Source of the DNA: Dinoroseobacter sp034111085 | GTDB lineage: Bacteria; Pseudomonadota; Alphaproteobacteria; Rhodobacterales; Rhodobacteraceae | Reading direction: 5' to 3' | DNA: 64,000 nucleotides | Assembly: GCA_034111085.1 (NCBI GenBank) | Contig: JAWUXZ010000034.1 | Coordinates: forward strand, 124,001-188,000 | Notes under the pieces: model-generated | The model's database searches: none | The model's input: the letters and a program-made list of their open reading frames with translations, nothing else | Told to the model about the DNA's origin: nothing | Position numbers and translations under genes: made by a program | Part shown: positions 43,844 through 52,483 of the stretch, in pieces | Numbering within the stretch: the first letter of the stretch is position 1 | How the letters are laid out: every line of letters starts with the position of its first letter

Positions 43844-44311
43844 ATGTCTCAGTTAGATATAGACCAAACGGACCGCGCAATCCTGACACGTCTGCAACGT
43901 CAGGGCCGTCTTACCAATGCCGAGCTTGCCGACGCGGTGAACTTATCCCAATCTGCATGCCATCGTCGTGTCGCGCGCCTTGAGGCATCAGGCATCATCT
44001 CGGGCTATGTGGCGCTGCTGGATGCGCGCAAGATGGGCCGCAAGACGACTGTGTTTGTCGAGATTACGCTGAACGGCCAAGCCGACGAGGTGTTAACCGC
44101 GTTTGAGCTGGCCGTAGCTCGCGTGCCAGAAGTGCTCGAATGTCATCTGATGGCAGGCAGTGCGGATTACTTGCTTAAAGTCGTGGCCGATGACGCCGAA
44201 GACTTCGCGCGTCTGCACCGCAAGCATCTCGCCGGGTTGCCGGGGATCGCCAAGCTGCAATCAAGCTTTTCGCTCAAAACCGTCGTCAGTACGACAGCGC
44301 TTCCGGTCTAG
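43844..44311 (+). CDS. Lrp/AsnC-family regulator
   Basis: A 155-residue protein with an N-terminal helix-turn-helix (about 6-60, LDIDQTDRAILTRLQRQGRLTN) and a C-terminal RAM ligand-binding domain ending LKTVVSTTALPV. It is convergent with alanine dehydrogenase, the usual partner in this group (AldR-type), so it likely senses alanine or related amino acids. The start SQLDIDQ (ATG 43844) was preferred; ATG 43826 is an alternative. Confidence 0.9.
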   Translation: MSQLDIDQTDRAILTRLQRQGRLTNAELADAVNLSQSACHRRVARLEASGIISGYVALLDARKMGRKTTVFVEITLNGQADEVLTAFELAVARVPEVLECHLMAGSADYLLKVVADDAEDFARLHRKHLAGLPGIAKLQSSFSLKTVVSTTALPV

Positions 44312-44469
44312 CTGAGCTGAAACGCTAGGATCAGGATCGCGATTGCGCCGATCCAGCTTGGAGGGGCCAGTGCGCGCCATCCGATCAGGACCGAGGTGTG
44401 GTCTAGTCGCTCGCGAAAACTCAGCGGGGCAGATGGCTTTCGCAACCTCCCCCGCCTGATCTCGCCCAA
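44308..44469 (-). CDS. Candidate small membrane protein after ald
   Basis: A 53-codon open frame starting at TTG just after the ald stop (or at TTG 44445). It encodes a basic N-terminus and a C-terminal hydrophobic helix (WIGAIAILILAFQLS). It is convergent with, and overlaps by 4 bp, the lrp-like gene. The gene is not certain because both starts are TTG and a GGGGGAGG lies too close to the second. Confidence 0.35.
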   Translation of the reverse strand: MGEIRRGRLRKPSAPLSFRERLDHTSVLIGWRALAPPSWIGAIAILILAFQLS

Positions 44470-45588
44470 TTAGCCGCGCAGCACCAGCGTCGGTGCGACC
44501 ACATCAATCCCAAGCGCTTTGCCGACCGCATAATAGGTCAACTGTCCCGCATGAACGTTAAGCCCCGCCAACAAATGCGGATCGTCTGTGCAAGCCTGCC
44601 GCCAGCCCTTGTTCGCAAGCGCCAGCATGAACGGCATCGTCGCATTGCCAAGCGCGATGGTGGCGGTGCGTGCAACGGCGCCCGGCATGTTGGCAACGCA
44701 GTAGTGCATGATCCCGTCTACGTCATAGACCGGGTCATGGTGCGTAGTGGCGCGCGAGGTCTCAAAGCAACCGCCTTGGTCAATTGCCACATCCACAAGT
44801 GCTGCACCCGGCTTCAATTCGGCCAGTTGCGCGCGGCTGATCAGTTTCGGGGCCGCAGCACCGGGGATCAGGACCGCACCGATGATCATGTCGGCGGATC
44901 TGGCCAACTCCATCGTGTTGCCAGCGCTTGCATAGCTGGTCTTGAACTGACCGCCGAATACATCGTCGAGATAGCGCATACGCGTCAGCGACCGATCCAG
45001 AACCGTCACATCCGCGCCCATGCCCGCAGCAACCTTAGCTGCATTCGTGCCCACAACGCCGCCGCCGATGACGACAACCCGCGCAGGACCAACGCCGGGT
45101 ACGCCGCCCATCAAGACACCGCGTCCGCCATTGGCTTTCTGAAGCGTCCAGGCACCAACTTGCGGGGCAAGCCGTCCGGCGACCTCAGACATCGGGGCCA
45201 GCAGAGGCAGACCGCCACTGGCATCCGTAACCGTCTCATAGGCAATCGCGGTGCAGCCTGAGGCCAGAAGATCGTGGGTCTGCTCAGGGTCGGGTGCGAG
45301 GTGCAGGTAGGTGAACAGCACTTGGCCTTCACGCAGCATCTTCCGCTCGCCCGCCTGAGGCTCTTTGACCTTCACGATCATATCGGCATTGGCGAAAATC
45401 TCAGCGGCGGTGTCGATGATTTGGGCACCAGCGGCCTCATAATCCGTGTTCTCGAACCCAGCGCCGGTGCCTGCGTCGCGCTGGATCAGCACCACATGGC
45501 CGTGCGCCGTCGCTTCGCGCGCAGCATTGGGCGTCATACCGACGCGAAATTCTTGGGGCTTGATCTCTGTTGGGCAACCGATTTTCAT
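44470..45588 (-). CDS. ald: Alanine dehydrogenase
   Basis: A 372-residue NAD-dependent enzyme that interconverts L-alanine with pyruvate and ammonia. Visible are MKIGCPTEIKPQEFRVGMTP, the substrate lysine in VKVKEPQ (Lys75), His96 (YLHLAPD), NAD motif VIGGGVVGTNAA and HYCVANMPGAVARTAT. The ATG before KIGCPTE was chosen; upstream frame is not conserved. An Lrp-type gene is convergent. Confidence 0.96.
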   Translation of the reverse strand: MKIGCPTEIKPQEFRVGMTPNAAREATAHGHVVLIQRDAGTGAGFENTDYEAAGAQIIDTAAEIFANADMIVKVKEPQAGERKMLREGQVLFTYLHLAPDPEQTHDLLASGCTAIAYETVTDASGGLPLLAPMSEVAGRLAPQVGAWTLQKANGGRGVLMGGVPGVGPARVVVIGGGVVGTNAAKVAAGMGADVTVLDRSLTRMRYLDDVFGGQFKTSYASAGNTMELARSADMIIGAVLIPGAAAPKLISRAQLAELKPGAALVDVAIDQGGCFETSRATTHHDPVYDVDGIMHYCVANMPGAVARTATIALGNATMPFMLALANKGWRQACTDDPHLLAGLNVHAGQLTYYAVGKALGIDVVAPTLVLRG

Positions 45589-45757
45589 AAATAGGGGCCT
45601 CCTCTTGCCCGTGGTGCTGGGGTAAAGGGGGGGCGCTGCGATGTGTTGCCTATTTTGTGCAGTCATGCAGGAAAGTTTAGAAGAAAATCGCGAAAAACAT
45701 CAATTTATCGGCAAAAGCTTGCGCGCCGCGCCCCCGGCCGCAAAACAGCCTTGCCAT

Positions 45758-46195
45758 CTAGTCGCGATAGTCCCCGTGGCAGGCCTTACAGCTGTCTGCC
45801 AATCTGGTCAGCGCCGGGGCAAGATCGGAAGACGCAGAAATCGTCTGGGAAAGATCAAGGGCGAGGGCTTCGAGCGTATTAGATTTCTCCACGAAGTCCT
45901 CGAAATCTGTCCATATCGCGGCCCGAGCTTCCGATTTGGGATCATCCTCAGGGGCCCGGAAAAGCGCAGGTGTTCGCGCCGCCTGTGCTGCGATCTCGGT
46001 GGCCGCCAGACGTGCCGCAGTCGCGTCAAATTCAAGAGTACCGCGCGCCATGGTGCCAATAACCTTAACGCTGTCGGCAATGGCTGACATGCTGTTCATA
46101 CGCGCCATCACAGCTGCATTTTGCACCCCTTGATGCGCCCAAGCCGCCCCGCCAAGCGCAAGAGAGACGCCCAATGTCATCTTGATTAGTTTCAT
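45758..46195 (-). CDS. Cytochrome c' (class II c-type)
   Basis: A 145-residue periplasmic protein with a signal peptide (1-21, GVSLALGGAAWAH), an all-helical fold and C-terminal heme site CKACH (Cys136-His140). Cytochromes c' bind NO and CO, often protecting from nitrosative stress. It is not adjacent to nitric-oxide genes here. Start chosen by signal peptide. Confidence 0.9.
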   Translation of the reverse strand: MKLIKMTLGVSLALGGAAWAHQGVQNAAVMARMNSMSAIADSVKVIGTMARGTLEFDATAARLAATEIAAQAARTPALFRAPEDDPKSEARAAIWTDFEDFVEKSNTLEALALDLSQTISASSDLAPALTRLADSCKACHGDYRD

Positions 46196-46271
46196 GGTGC
46201 ATTCTCCAAGGGTCGCAACCCATTTATACGATCGCCGTAGGTGAAATAATGCGGGCTCCAGCAACCGGAGG

Positions 46272-46304
46272 GTCAAGAACTTATCGAGTTACTCAGTTCT
46301 TGAC
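46272..46304 (-). terminator. Hairpin at the end of the phytanoyl-CoA dioxygenase-like gene
   Basis: The 9-bp perfect arms GTCAAGAAC and GTTCTTGAC surround a 15-nt loop and span the stop codon of the upstream gene. No T run follows. It might be a weak terminator or a regulatory site for the downstream cytochrome c' gene. Confidence 0.45.
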
Positions 46305-47083
46305 AGCACTGGAAACCAATCTTCGCGCAACCGCTGCCCAGTGACCATCGCGTGGCCGGGGAACGGCGGCGAGGTTTTGCCGGGCCGCTCGACATATCGC
46401 GCATCGTCACCGAGCAGCCGCAGCGAGAATGCCCGCCTGCGCTTGCCCGCCAAATTCCCGCGCGCGCCGTGCAATGTCTTATAGTGAAACGCCACCGCAT
46501 CGCCGGGTTGCATCGCCCATTCCAGCACCTTGAACTCGAGCGGGTCTGCGTCGGGGTCAGGCACCGGGCGGTAAGTGCCATCGTCTGGAAAGAAATTATC
46601 GTCATGCAGCCATTTGGTCGGCAGAACGGGCTTTTCCCACAGGTGCGATCCTGCGACGAGACGCAAAGAAGCCTCCTCCACCGGATCGACGGGCACCCAG
46701 AAACTGACCATCTGGGCGCCCTCAACGAAGTAGTAGGGCGCGTCCTGATGCCAAGGGGGCGACTTTGCGGTGCCGGGTTCTTTGACCAGCACATGATCGT
46801 GGAACATCTGCACGGTATCTGACCCCATCAGGTCGCGCGCAGCATCGACGGCATCACTTTCACGGATCACCCGCTCAAACTCGGGAATGCGTTGCCAATT
46901 GCAATAGTCATCAAAGAATCGCCCCGCCTCACCATCGAGCAGGTTCTCAGCTGCATAAGGCCCCGGCTCGGCCATGTTGCGATCAATACCCGCGCGGATG
47001 TCGTCCACCCAATCGGCAAACAGGCCGGGGATCATCACAGCGCCGTCACGGGCAAGATCGTCAATCTGGGTTTGGGTTAGCAT
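46289..47083 (-). CDS. Phytanoyl-CoA dioxygenase family protein (PhyH)
   Basis: A 264-residue Fe(II)/2-oxoglutarate-dependent oxygenase. The metal triad is readable: HQD in PPWHQDAPYYF and a distal His in HYKTLHGARGN, with Arg in RRRAFSLRLLG for 2-oxoglutarate. Substrate is unknown; phytanoyl-CoA is unlikely for this lineage. ATG before LTQTQIDDL. A cytochrome c' gene follows on the same strand. Confidence 0.88.
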   Translation of the reverse strand: MLTQTQIDDLARDGAVMIPGLFADWVDDIRAGIDRNMAEPGPYAAENLLDGEAGRFFDDYCNWQRIPEFERVIRESDAVDAARDLMGSDTVQMFHDHVLVKEPGTAKSPPWHQDAPYYFVEGAQMVSFWVPVDPVEEASLRLVAGSHLWEKPVLPTKWLHDDNFFPDDGTYRPVPDPDADPLEFKVLEWAMQPGDAVAFHYKTLHGARGNLAGKRRRAFSLRLLGDDARYVERPGKTSPPFPGHAMVTGQRLREDWFPVLSRTE

Positions 47084-47130
47084 AGGGGGCTCGCAGGTTG
47101 GATGTTTGAGAAATACCCTGTCAGACCACT

Positions 47131-47168
47131 GCACAAAAACAAACCCCCGCAGCGTCACTACGGGGGTT
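47131..47168 (-). terminator. Rho-independent terminator of rpsU
   Basis: Read on the - strand, arms AACCCCCG and CGGGGGTT with an 11-nt loop are followed by TGTTTTTGTG. It is the terminator of rpsU. Confidence 0.85.
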
Positions 47169-47199
47169 CAATAATCTCGGGTCGCATAGCGCTGATGAT

Positions 47200-47406
47200 C
47201 TAGATCATACCGTCGCGTTCTGGTTGTTTTCGTGGCAGTTTCCGGGCTCTGCGGATCGCTTCAGCGCCTTGGCGCGCTTTTTTCTCAGACGGTTTCTCGA
47301 AATGTTGCTTGAGTCTCATTTCACGAAACACACCCTCGCGCTGAAGTTTCTTCTTCAGAGCGCGTAGCGCTTGATCGACGTTGTTTTCACGAACACTTAC
47401 CTGCAT
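47200..47406 (-). CDS. rpsU: 30S ribosomal protein S21
   Basis: A 68-residue basic protein of normal length for alphaproteobacterial S21. It opens MQVSVRENNVDQALRALKKK, followed by a lysine/arginine-rich C-terminus. It lies in single-gene context with its own promoter and terminator. Confidence 0.97.
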   Translation of the reverse strand: MQVSVRENNVDQALRALKKKLQREGVFREMRLKQHFEKPSEKKARQGAEAIRRARKLPRKQPERDGMI

Positions 47407-47460
47407 GTGGTTGTCACCACCTTCCTAAGTTAGAGTTTGCATGAATTTGCAGGAGGTGGC

Positions 47461-47489
47461 GCTATAGCAACCGTGCCTTATGTTGTCCA
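47461..47489 (-). promoter_or_regulatory. Sigma-70-type promoter of rpsU
   Basis: On the - strand, -35 TGGACA and -10 TATAGC have exactly 17 bp between them. It lies 55-83 bp upstream of the rpsU start. Confidence 0.65.
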
Positions 47490-47518
47490 CTACCCTGATT
47501 TAGACCCGGAGAGCTGCC

Positions 47519-48229
47519 ATGACCGAGACCCAAAGCACCCATCAAATCAAGGCTTCCCTGCTCAACGCCATCGTCCCCCATGTGGCGTTTGATGGCTGGT
47601 CGCAAAGCGCGTATCAGGCCGCCGTTTCTGAGGCCGGCGTCGAGATGGCGCTGGCCAATGCGATCTGCCCGCGCGGTGCCACGGACCTCGCGCTCGCGTT
47701 CCACAAGCGTGGCGATGCAGCCATGATCGCGCGCCTGCATGCAGAAGATCTTGGGGCTTTGCGGTTTCGCGACCGCATTGCCGCCGGAGTGCGTTTTCGG
47801 CTCGAAGCGGTCGAGGCGGATAAAGAAGCCGTCCGGCGCGGCACCTCGCTGTTCGCGCTACCCCATCTGGCAGGTGACGGCGCAAAAGCGATCTGGGGGA
47901 CTGCGGATGCGATCTGGACGGCGCTCGGCGACGCATCCGAGGATTTCAATTGGTATTCTAAGCGCGCGACACTGTCTGGGGTCTACGGATCGACTGTGCT
48001 GTTCTGGCTGGGTGATGACAGCGAAGATCACGCCGCAACATGGGCCTTCCTCGATCGGCGCGTTGATGACGTGATGCAGATCGAGAAGGTCAAAAAGCAG
48101 GTTAATGAAAGCCCGGCGCTGAGCAAACTGATGACCGGACCGAACTGGCTGCTGGGCAAGATAAAGGCCCCGGCCAAGATGAACCGAAGCGATTTTCCCG
48201 GTCACTGGTCCGAACCGCCTGCCTCCTAG
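47519..48229 (+). CDS. coq9: COQ9-family ubiquinone biosynthesis protein
   Basis: A 236-residue protein of the COQ9 family, found in alphaproteobacteria and mitochondria. N-terminal TetR-like helices (FDGWSQSAYQAAVSEAG around residue 22) and the lipid-binding segment (DFNWYSKRATLSGVYGSTVLFWLGD around 140) are visible. It promotes ubiquinone ring modifications through Coq7. It is divergent from rpsU. Confidence 0.92.
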   Translation: MTETQSTHQIKASLLNAIVPHVAFDGWSQSAYQAAVSEAGVEMALANAICPRGATDLALAFHKRGDAAMIARLHAEDLGALRFRDRIAAGVRFRLEAVEADKEAVRRGTSLFALPHLAGDGAKAIWGTADAIWTALGDASEDFNWYSKRATLSGVYGSTVLFWLGDDSEDHAATWAFLDRRVDDVMQIEKVKKQVNESPALSKLMTGPNWLLGKIKAPAKMNRSDFPGHWSEPPAS

Positions 48230-48253
48230 ATCCCGACGAAAGACACAGTCCCT

Positions 48254-49246
48254 ATGCCCATCCCCATGTCTCTGCCAACGACGATGCGCGCCATTGAAAT
48301 CACCAAACCCGGTGGCCCCGAGGTGCTGGTCGAGGTCTCTCGCCCGGTTCCAAAGCCCGGCCCCGGGCAGGTGCTGATCAAGGTCGCTTTTGCCGGGGTA
48401 AACCGCCCTGATGTGCTGCAACGCGCAGGCCTTTATGCGCCGCCTCCCACCGCCAGCGATCTGCCGGGGCTGGAAGTGTCGGGCGAGATCATAGCAGCTG
48501 GGCCGGGGGCCGAGGTGCATCTGGGCCGCACCGTTTGCGCGCTGACGCCTGGCGGGGGTTACGCCGAGTACGTGGTGTGTGCAGCAGATCACTGCCTTCG
48601 CGTGCCGCAGGGAATGACGCTCGACCAAGCCGCTGCCTTGCCTGAGACCTACTTTACCGTTTGGTCCAATATCGTGATGTGCGGGCGCCTGAAGGCAGGC
48701 GAACGGTTCCTCGTCCATGGCGGCTCATCCGGGATCGGCACGACCGCAATCCAGATCGCCAAAATACTCGGCGCGCGCGTGTGGGCCACTGCTGGCAATG
48801 CGGCCAAATGCGAGGCCTGCACCGCGCTGGGCGCGCAAGCGATCAACTACCGCGAGGATGATTTCGTCGAGATCCTAAAGGCCGAGGGCGGGGCAAACCT
48901 GATCCTCGACATGGTCGGCGGCAGCTATCTGCCGCGCAACGTCAAGGCCCTCGCAATGGAAGGCCGGCTCGTGCAAATCGCGTTTCTTGAGGGTCCAAAG
49001 GTCGCGCTCAACTTCGCCCAGTTCATGATGCGCCGCCTGACGATCACCGGCTCCACTCTGCGGCCCCAAAGCGATCTGGCCAAGGCCGAGATTGCGCAGC
49101 AACTGGCCGCAAACGTCTGGCCATGGCTTGATGCAGGCCGGATCGGCCCCGTGATGGACAGCACGTTCGCTCTAGGTGACGCCGCAAAGGCCCACGCTCG
49201 GATGGAAGGCGGGGATCACATCGGCAAGATTGTGTTGAAGGTCTAG
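48254..49246 (+). CDS. NAD(P)H-quinone oxidoreductase (PIG3-like, medium-chain)
   Basis: A 330-residue zinc-less medium-chain dehydrogenase/reductase. It shows FAGVNRPDVLQRAGLYAPPP, LPGLEVSGEI, and the NADPH-binding GGSSGIGTTAIQIAK. It fits the TIGR02824 (PIG3) group; substrate is a quinone or enone. Start chosen at the first ATG, with alternatives at 48266 and 48284; the conserved part begins MRAIEITKPGG. Confidence 0.92.
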   Translation: MPIPMSLPTTMRAIEITKPGGPEVLVEVSRPVPKPGPGQVLIKVAFAGVNRPDVLQRAGLYAPPPTASDLPGLEVSGEIIAAGPGAEVHLGRTVCALTPGGGYAEYVVCAADHCLRVPQGMTLDQAAALPETYFTVWSNIVMCGRLKAGERFLVHGGSSGIGTTAIQIAKILGARVWATAGNAAKCEACTALGAQAINYREDDFVEILKAEGGANLILDMVGGSYLPRNVKALAMEGRLVQIAFLEGPKVALNFAQFMMRRLTITGSTLRPQSDLAKAEIAQQLAANVWPWLDAGRIGPVMDSTFALGDAAKAHARMEGGDHIGKIVLKV

Positions 49247-49279
49247 CCCTGCCTAAACTTCATTGTTCCTAAAATATCC

Positions 49280-49909
49280 CTAGCGCAGCGGGTCCATTCT
49301 CGCATTGTCCAGCGAACAATCGCGCTGCACATCGCGCCCGCATTCCCTCGGCTCTAGTCCGCGCGTCAGGCAAATCCGCACCTCGCGCACAAACCCGTCA
49401 CGGCAGGTTACCGTCACGCCATCCGCCTCTAGCGATGGGTTGGCCTCCAAGAATGCCTCCTCAACCACAGACGCCGGAAAGCGGTAAGTTCTGTCCAGTT
49501 TTCGGAAAATCTCAGGACGGGTCACGCGGTCATAGGCCAGCCGCGACAGGTCATAATAATCATCCGCAGACAGCCCGGTGCAACGCCCGTGCTTGTTCCA
49601 TTGGTGCCACGCCAGCCCGCTTGTACCGAAAAGCGAAGATTGCTCTGCGGTATCGGCGCGCGCCGGATTGCGCGCATTTGTGTTGCAATAACTCGGCCAA
49701 CCATCCTCGTATTGTGGCCACAGCCCGTGCAGGGTCCAACCAAAGCCGGTGCCCGCATCGCATTGCTCGGACCCGCGCGCATCGCCCTCAGTCGCGCAAA
49801 ACGAGGGGGTCCAGCTGAGCGCCATGACATAGTAGTCAAACTCGCCCGCGCGTTCGCCATCTGCAAATGCCGCAACAGCGCTTAACATCCAAAATACCAA
49901 CGCACGCAT
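49280..49909 (-). CDS. Ribonuclease T2 family protein, exported
   Basis: A 209-residue secreted RNase. A signal peptide (1-17) is followed by the first catalytic motif WTLHGLWP (His61), and the second motif WHQWNKHGRC (102-110), with His107. The family's second motif normally reads HEWxKHG; here Glu is replaced by Gln103. Six or more cysteines fit its disulfide pattern. It would be periplasmic or extracellular and degrade RNA for scavenging. Faces coq9/qor genes convergently. Confidence 0.9.
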   Translation of the reverse strand: MRALVFWMLSAVAAFADGERAGEFDYYVMALSWTPSFCATEGDARGSEQCDAGTGFGWTLHGLWPQYEDGWPSYCNTNARNPARADTAEQSSLFGTSGLAWHQWNKHGRCTGLSADDYYDLSRLAYDRVTRPEIFRKLDRTYRFPASVVEEAFLEANPSLEADGVTVTCRDGFVREVRICLTRGLEPRECGRDVQRDCSLDNARMDPLR

Positions 49910-50050
49910 TGCCTCTTCCCCTTTTGGACGCTCTCGCCTATATCGGCCTCAAGTTCCCTGACATTGTGAACCTGCAACCGCAACCCGGTTGCCATCGGCC
50001 CAAAAGGCTGGTGACAAGATTTCTGTGTTTGACGCGTAAGGAGAAAGACA

Positions 50051-50812
50051 ATGGCAACACCGCTGATGGCGAAAGCCACCGCTGTCTGGTTGGTGGACAA
50101 CACCACCCTGACTTTCAAACAAGTCGCGGATTTCTGCGGGTATCACGAGCTTGAAGTGCAAGGCATTGCCGATGGCGATGTGGCCACAGGCGTGAAGGGC
50201 TTTGATCCGATTGCCAACAACCAGCTTGAGCCGTCCGAGATTGAGCGGTCCCAAAAAGACCCGACCCGGCCCCTAAAGCTGAAGGTCTATGCAGCAGCCG
50301 CCGGCGAGGAAAAGCGCCGTGGTCCGCGTTATACGCCGCGGTCCAAGCGCCAAGATCGCCCCGCGTCGATCCTGTGGTTGGTCAAGTTCCACCCTGAGTT
50401 GACAGATGGCCAGATCGGCAAGCTGGTCGGCACCACCAAGCCAACCATTCAAGCCATCCGCGAGCGTACGCACTGGAACATCCAGAACATCCAGCCCATC
50501 GATCCGGTGGCCTTGGGTCTGTGCAAGCAGATCGAGCTTGATACAGCCGTTCAGAAAGCTGCTGCCAAGAAGGTCGCTGAAGGCGGCGCGATGACCGATG
50601 ACGAGCGTCGCAAGCTGGTCTCGACCGAGCAGAGCCTGACGATGGATACCGATCCAAAAATCCCAACGGCGATTGCGGGTCTTGAAGGGTTCACCCTCAG
50701 CAGTCCTACCGATGAGGATGATTTGGCGAAGCTTGGCAGGGGTCTTAACGCCAAAAACCTGTTTAACTTGCCCGAAGCCAAAGATGACGATGAGGACGAA
50801 GATCAGAATTGA
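50051..50812 (+). CDS. trcR: Cell-cycle transcriptional regulator TrcR (DUF1013)
   Basis: A 253-residue alphaproteobacterial DUF1013 protein. It opens MATPLMAKATAVWLVDNTTLTFKQVA, with a helix-turn-helix-like segment around 120-140 (TDGQIGKLVGTTKPTIQAIRE), and ends in an acidic tail (KDDDEDEDQN). TrcR is tied to RNA polymerase and cell-cycle gene expression in Caulobacter/Brucella. AAGGAG precedes the ATG. A clear terminator follows. Confidence 0.9.
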   Translation: MATPLMAKATAVWLVDNTTLTFKQVADFCGYHELEVQGIADGDVATGVKGFDPIANNQLEPSEIERSQKDPTRPLKLKVYAAAAGEEKRRGPRYTPRSKRQDRPASILWLVKFHPELTDGQIGKLVGTTKPTIQAIRERTHWNIQNIQPIDPVALGLCKQIELDTAVQKAAAKKVAEGGAMTDDERRKLVSTEQSLTMDTDPKIPTAIAGLEGFTLSSPTDEDDLAKLGRGLNAKNLFNLPEAKDDDEDEDQN

Positions 50813-50839
50813 TCGCAGCCCCCGTTTGAGATGAGATTT

Positions 50840-50877
50840 GAAAACCCCGGGCCATTCAGGTGCCGGGGTTTTTCTTT
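50840..50877 (+). terminator. Rho-independent terminator of trcR
   Basis: AAAACCCCGG and CCGGGG arms with a 12-nt loop are followed by TTTTTCTTT. Confidence 0.9.
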
Positions 50878-50953
50878 GGGCCAACCGCAAAAGGTAGACA
50901 GGGCAGAGGTCTTCGGCGAGGATACTTGCGGAACCATGAAAACGGAGGCGACC

Positions 50954-51508
50954 ATGCGGACGGTATTGGCAGCGGCGATTGTGATGCTCAGCGCAGGCAC
51001 GGCGGTCGCAGATTGCGCGTCGATGTGGGTGACACGGAACTTGGTGTTTGACCGGGCGGGGTATTGCTTTGGCTCAAATCTCGGCCAGTCGGTGTTCAAT
51101 AACGCAGGCTGCACCGGGACGGATGTTAACCTCTCTGCCGCCGAGCGTGATTTCGTGGCCTATACCCGCGAGATAGAGGCCATCTTTGACTGCAAAATCA
51201 ACACGGCGCGCACCTCGATTGATCTGCCATTGCTGAGCAGTTGGCTCAAGCTGCAAGACCTGCCGCGCCGCGACGAGTTTGAAAGCGGCTGTATGGGCTG
51301 GACCGGGCCGCGCACGGCGCTGCGCAGCGGTCATAGTGGTGGTGCGTCTGTCGTCGGTACGTTGATGCAAGGCGATGTGGTCTTGCTGTCGCATTGGGCC
51401 GTGGGCGACTGGAATTTCATAACTGTCAGCAGGGGCGAGCAAGACGCCGCGATTGGTTGGACGGATGTGCAGTTCGGGCCAGAAACCTGCCGTTCTCTGG
51501 CGGGCTAA
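50954..51508 (+). CDS. Exported DUF4453/YARHG-like protein
   Basis: A 184-residue protein with a signal peptide (residues 1-20, TVLAAAIVMLSAGTAVA), then a YARHG-like domain (NLVFDRAGYCFGSN...VFNNAGC, with cysteines) and a C-terminal SH3-like half. The family, DUF4453, occurs in Rhodobacterales; role unknown, probably periplasmic. ATG 50954 has GGAGG 5 nt upstream; ATG 50936 is an alternative. Overlaps recR stop by 4 bp. Confidence 0.78.
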   Translation: MRTVLAAAIVMLSAGTAVADCASMWVTRNLVFDRAGYCFGSNLGQSVFNNAGCTGTDVNLSAAERDFVAYTREIEAIFDCKINTARTSIDLPLLSSWLKLQDLPRRDEFESGCMGWTGPRTALRSGHSGGASVVGTLMQGDVVLLSHWAVGDWNFITVSRGEQDAAIGWTDVQFGPETCRSLAG

Positions 51509-52104
51509 ACCGACTTGCGCGCCTTGAGTGCGGCGCTGATTGTGCCATCATCTAGGTAGTCCAGCTCGCCACCAATCGGCACGCCTTGCGCCAGCGAGGT
51601 CACAGCAATCCCGCTCCCGTCAATCTCGTCGGCGATGTAATGCGCGGTCGTCTGGCCATCGACGGTGGCGTTCAGGGCAAGGATGACCTCGGTGATCTCC
51701 TCCTCCTCCAGCCGCAACAGCAGCCTTGGAATGCGCAGTTCGTCCGGCCCCACCGCATCGAGCGCCGACAGCGTCCCGCCAAGCACGTGATAGCGCCCGC
51801 GAAACGCACCGCCGCGCTCCATCGCCCACAGATCGGCGACGTCCTCGACCACGCAAATCTGTCCGTTGCGGCGCTTCTCGCTGTCGCAAATCGAGCAGGT
51901 GTCCGAGGTGCCGATATTGCCACAGATCAAGCAATCGCGCGCGGTGGCAGCAACCCGCGTCAGGGCCTCGGCCAACGGCGTCATCACCTGACCGCGTTTC
52001 TTCAGCAGATGCAGCACAGCTCGCCGCGCCGACCGAGGACCCAGCCCCGGCAGCCGCGCCATCAGATCAATCAGCGCATCAAGTTCGCGGTTGCTGTCAG
52101 CCAA
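51505..52104 (-). CDS. recR: Recombination protein RecR
   Basis: A 199-residue RecFOR-pathway protein. It shows the helix-hairpin-helix (LPGLGPRSARRAVLHLL), the zinc finger CLICGNIGTSDTCSIC and the Toprim motif ICVVEDVADLWAMER. Last gene of the dnaX-ybaB-recR operon; starts 10 bp after the ybaB stop. Confidence 0.97.
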   Translation of the reverse strand: MADSNRELDALIDLMARLPGLGPRSARRAVLHLLKKRGQVMTPLAEALTRVAATARDCLICGNIGTSDTCSICDSEKRRNGQICVVEDVADLWAMERGGAFRGRYHVLGGTLSALDAVGPDELRIPRLLLRLEEEEITEVILALNATVDGQTTAHYIADEIDGSGIAVTSLAQGVPIGGELDYLDDGTISAALKARKSV

Positions 52105-52114
52105 TCGAGCGGCC

Positions 52115-52459
52115 TCAGAACGGCGAGGCCATGCCCGGTGGCAGGCCCAACCCTTCGGTCAGTTTGCCCATTTCTTCCGCCGATTTCGCAGCCGCCCGCG
52201 CTTGGGCATCTTTGATCGCGGCCAAGATCAGGTCCTCGACGACCTCTTTTTCGTCGGGGTTGAAGATCGACGGATCGATGTCGAGTGCTGTCAGTTCGCC
52301 CTTCGCAGTCGCGGTCGCCTTCACAAGGCCGGCACCGCTCTCGCCAACGACGGTCATTGCTTCCAGCGCGTCCTGCATCTCGCCCATTTTGGCTTGCATT
52401 TCTTGGGCCTGCTTCATGACCTTGGCCATATCGCCAAGCCCGCCTAATCCCTTAAGCAT
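52115..52459 (-). CDS. ybaB: YbaB/EbfC nucleoid-associated protein
   Basis: A 114-residue DNA-binding protein of the YbaB family (MLKGLGGLGDMAKVMKQAQEM and the DPSIFNPDEKEVVEDL block). It binds DNA as a dimer and is usually encoded with dnaX and recR. Normal length. Confidence 0.96.
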   Translation of the reverse strand: MLKGLGGLGDMAKVMKQAQEMQAKMGEMQDALEAMTVVGESGAGLVKATATAKGELTALDIDPSIFNPDEKEVVEDLILAAIKDAQARAAAKSAEEMGKLTEGLGLPPGMASPF

Positions 52460-52483
52460 CTGATCTCTCCTGTAAGTAAGTCT

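Noticed and set aside
46286..46299. GTTACTCA shared with the dyad at 55587
   Set aside because: Only 8 bp match and the symmetry differs; likely coincidence.
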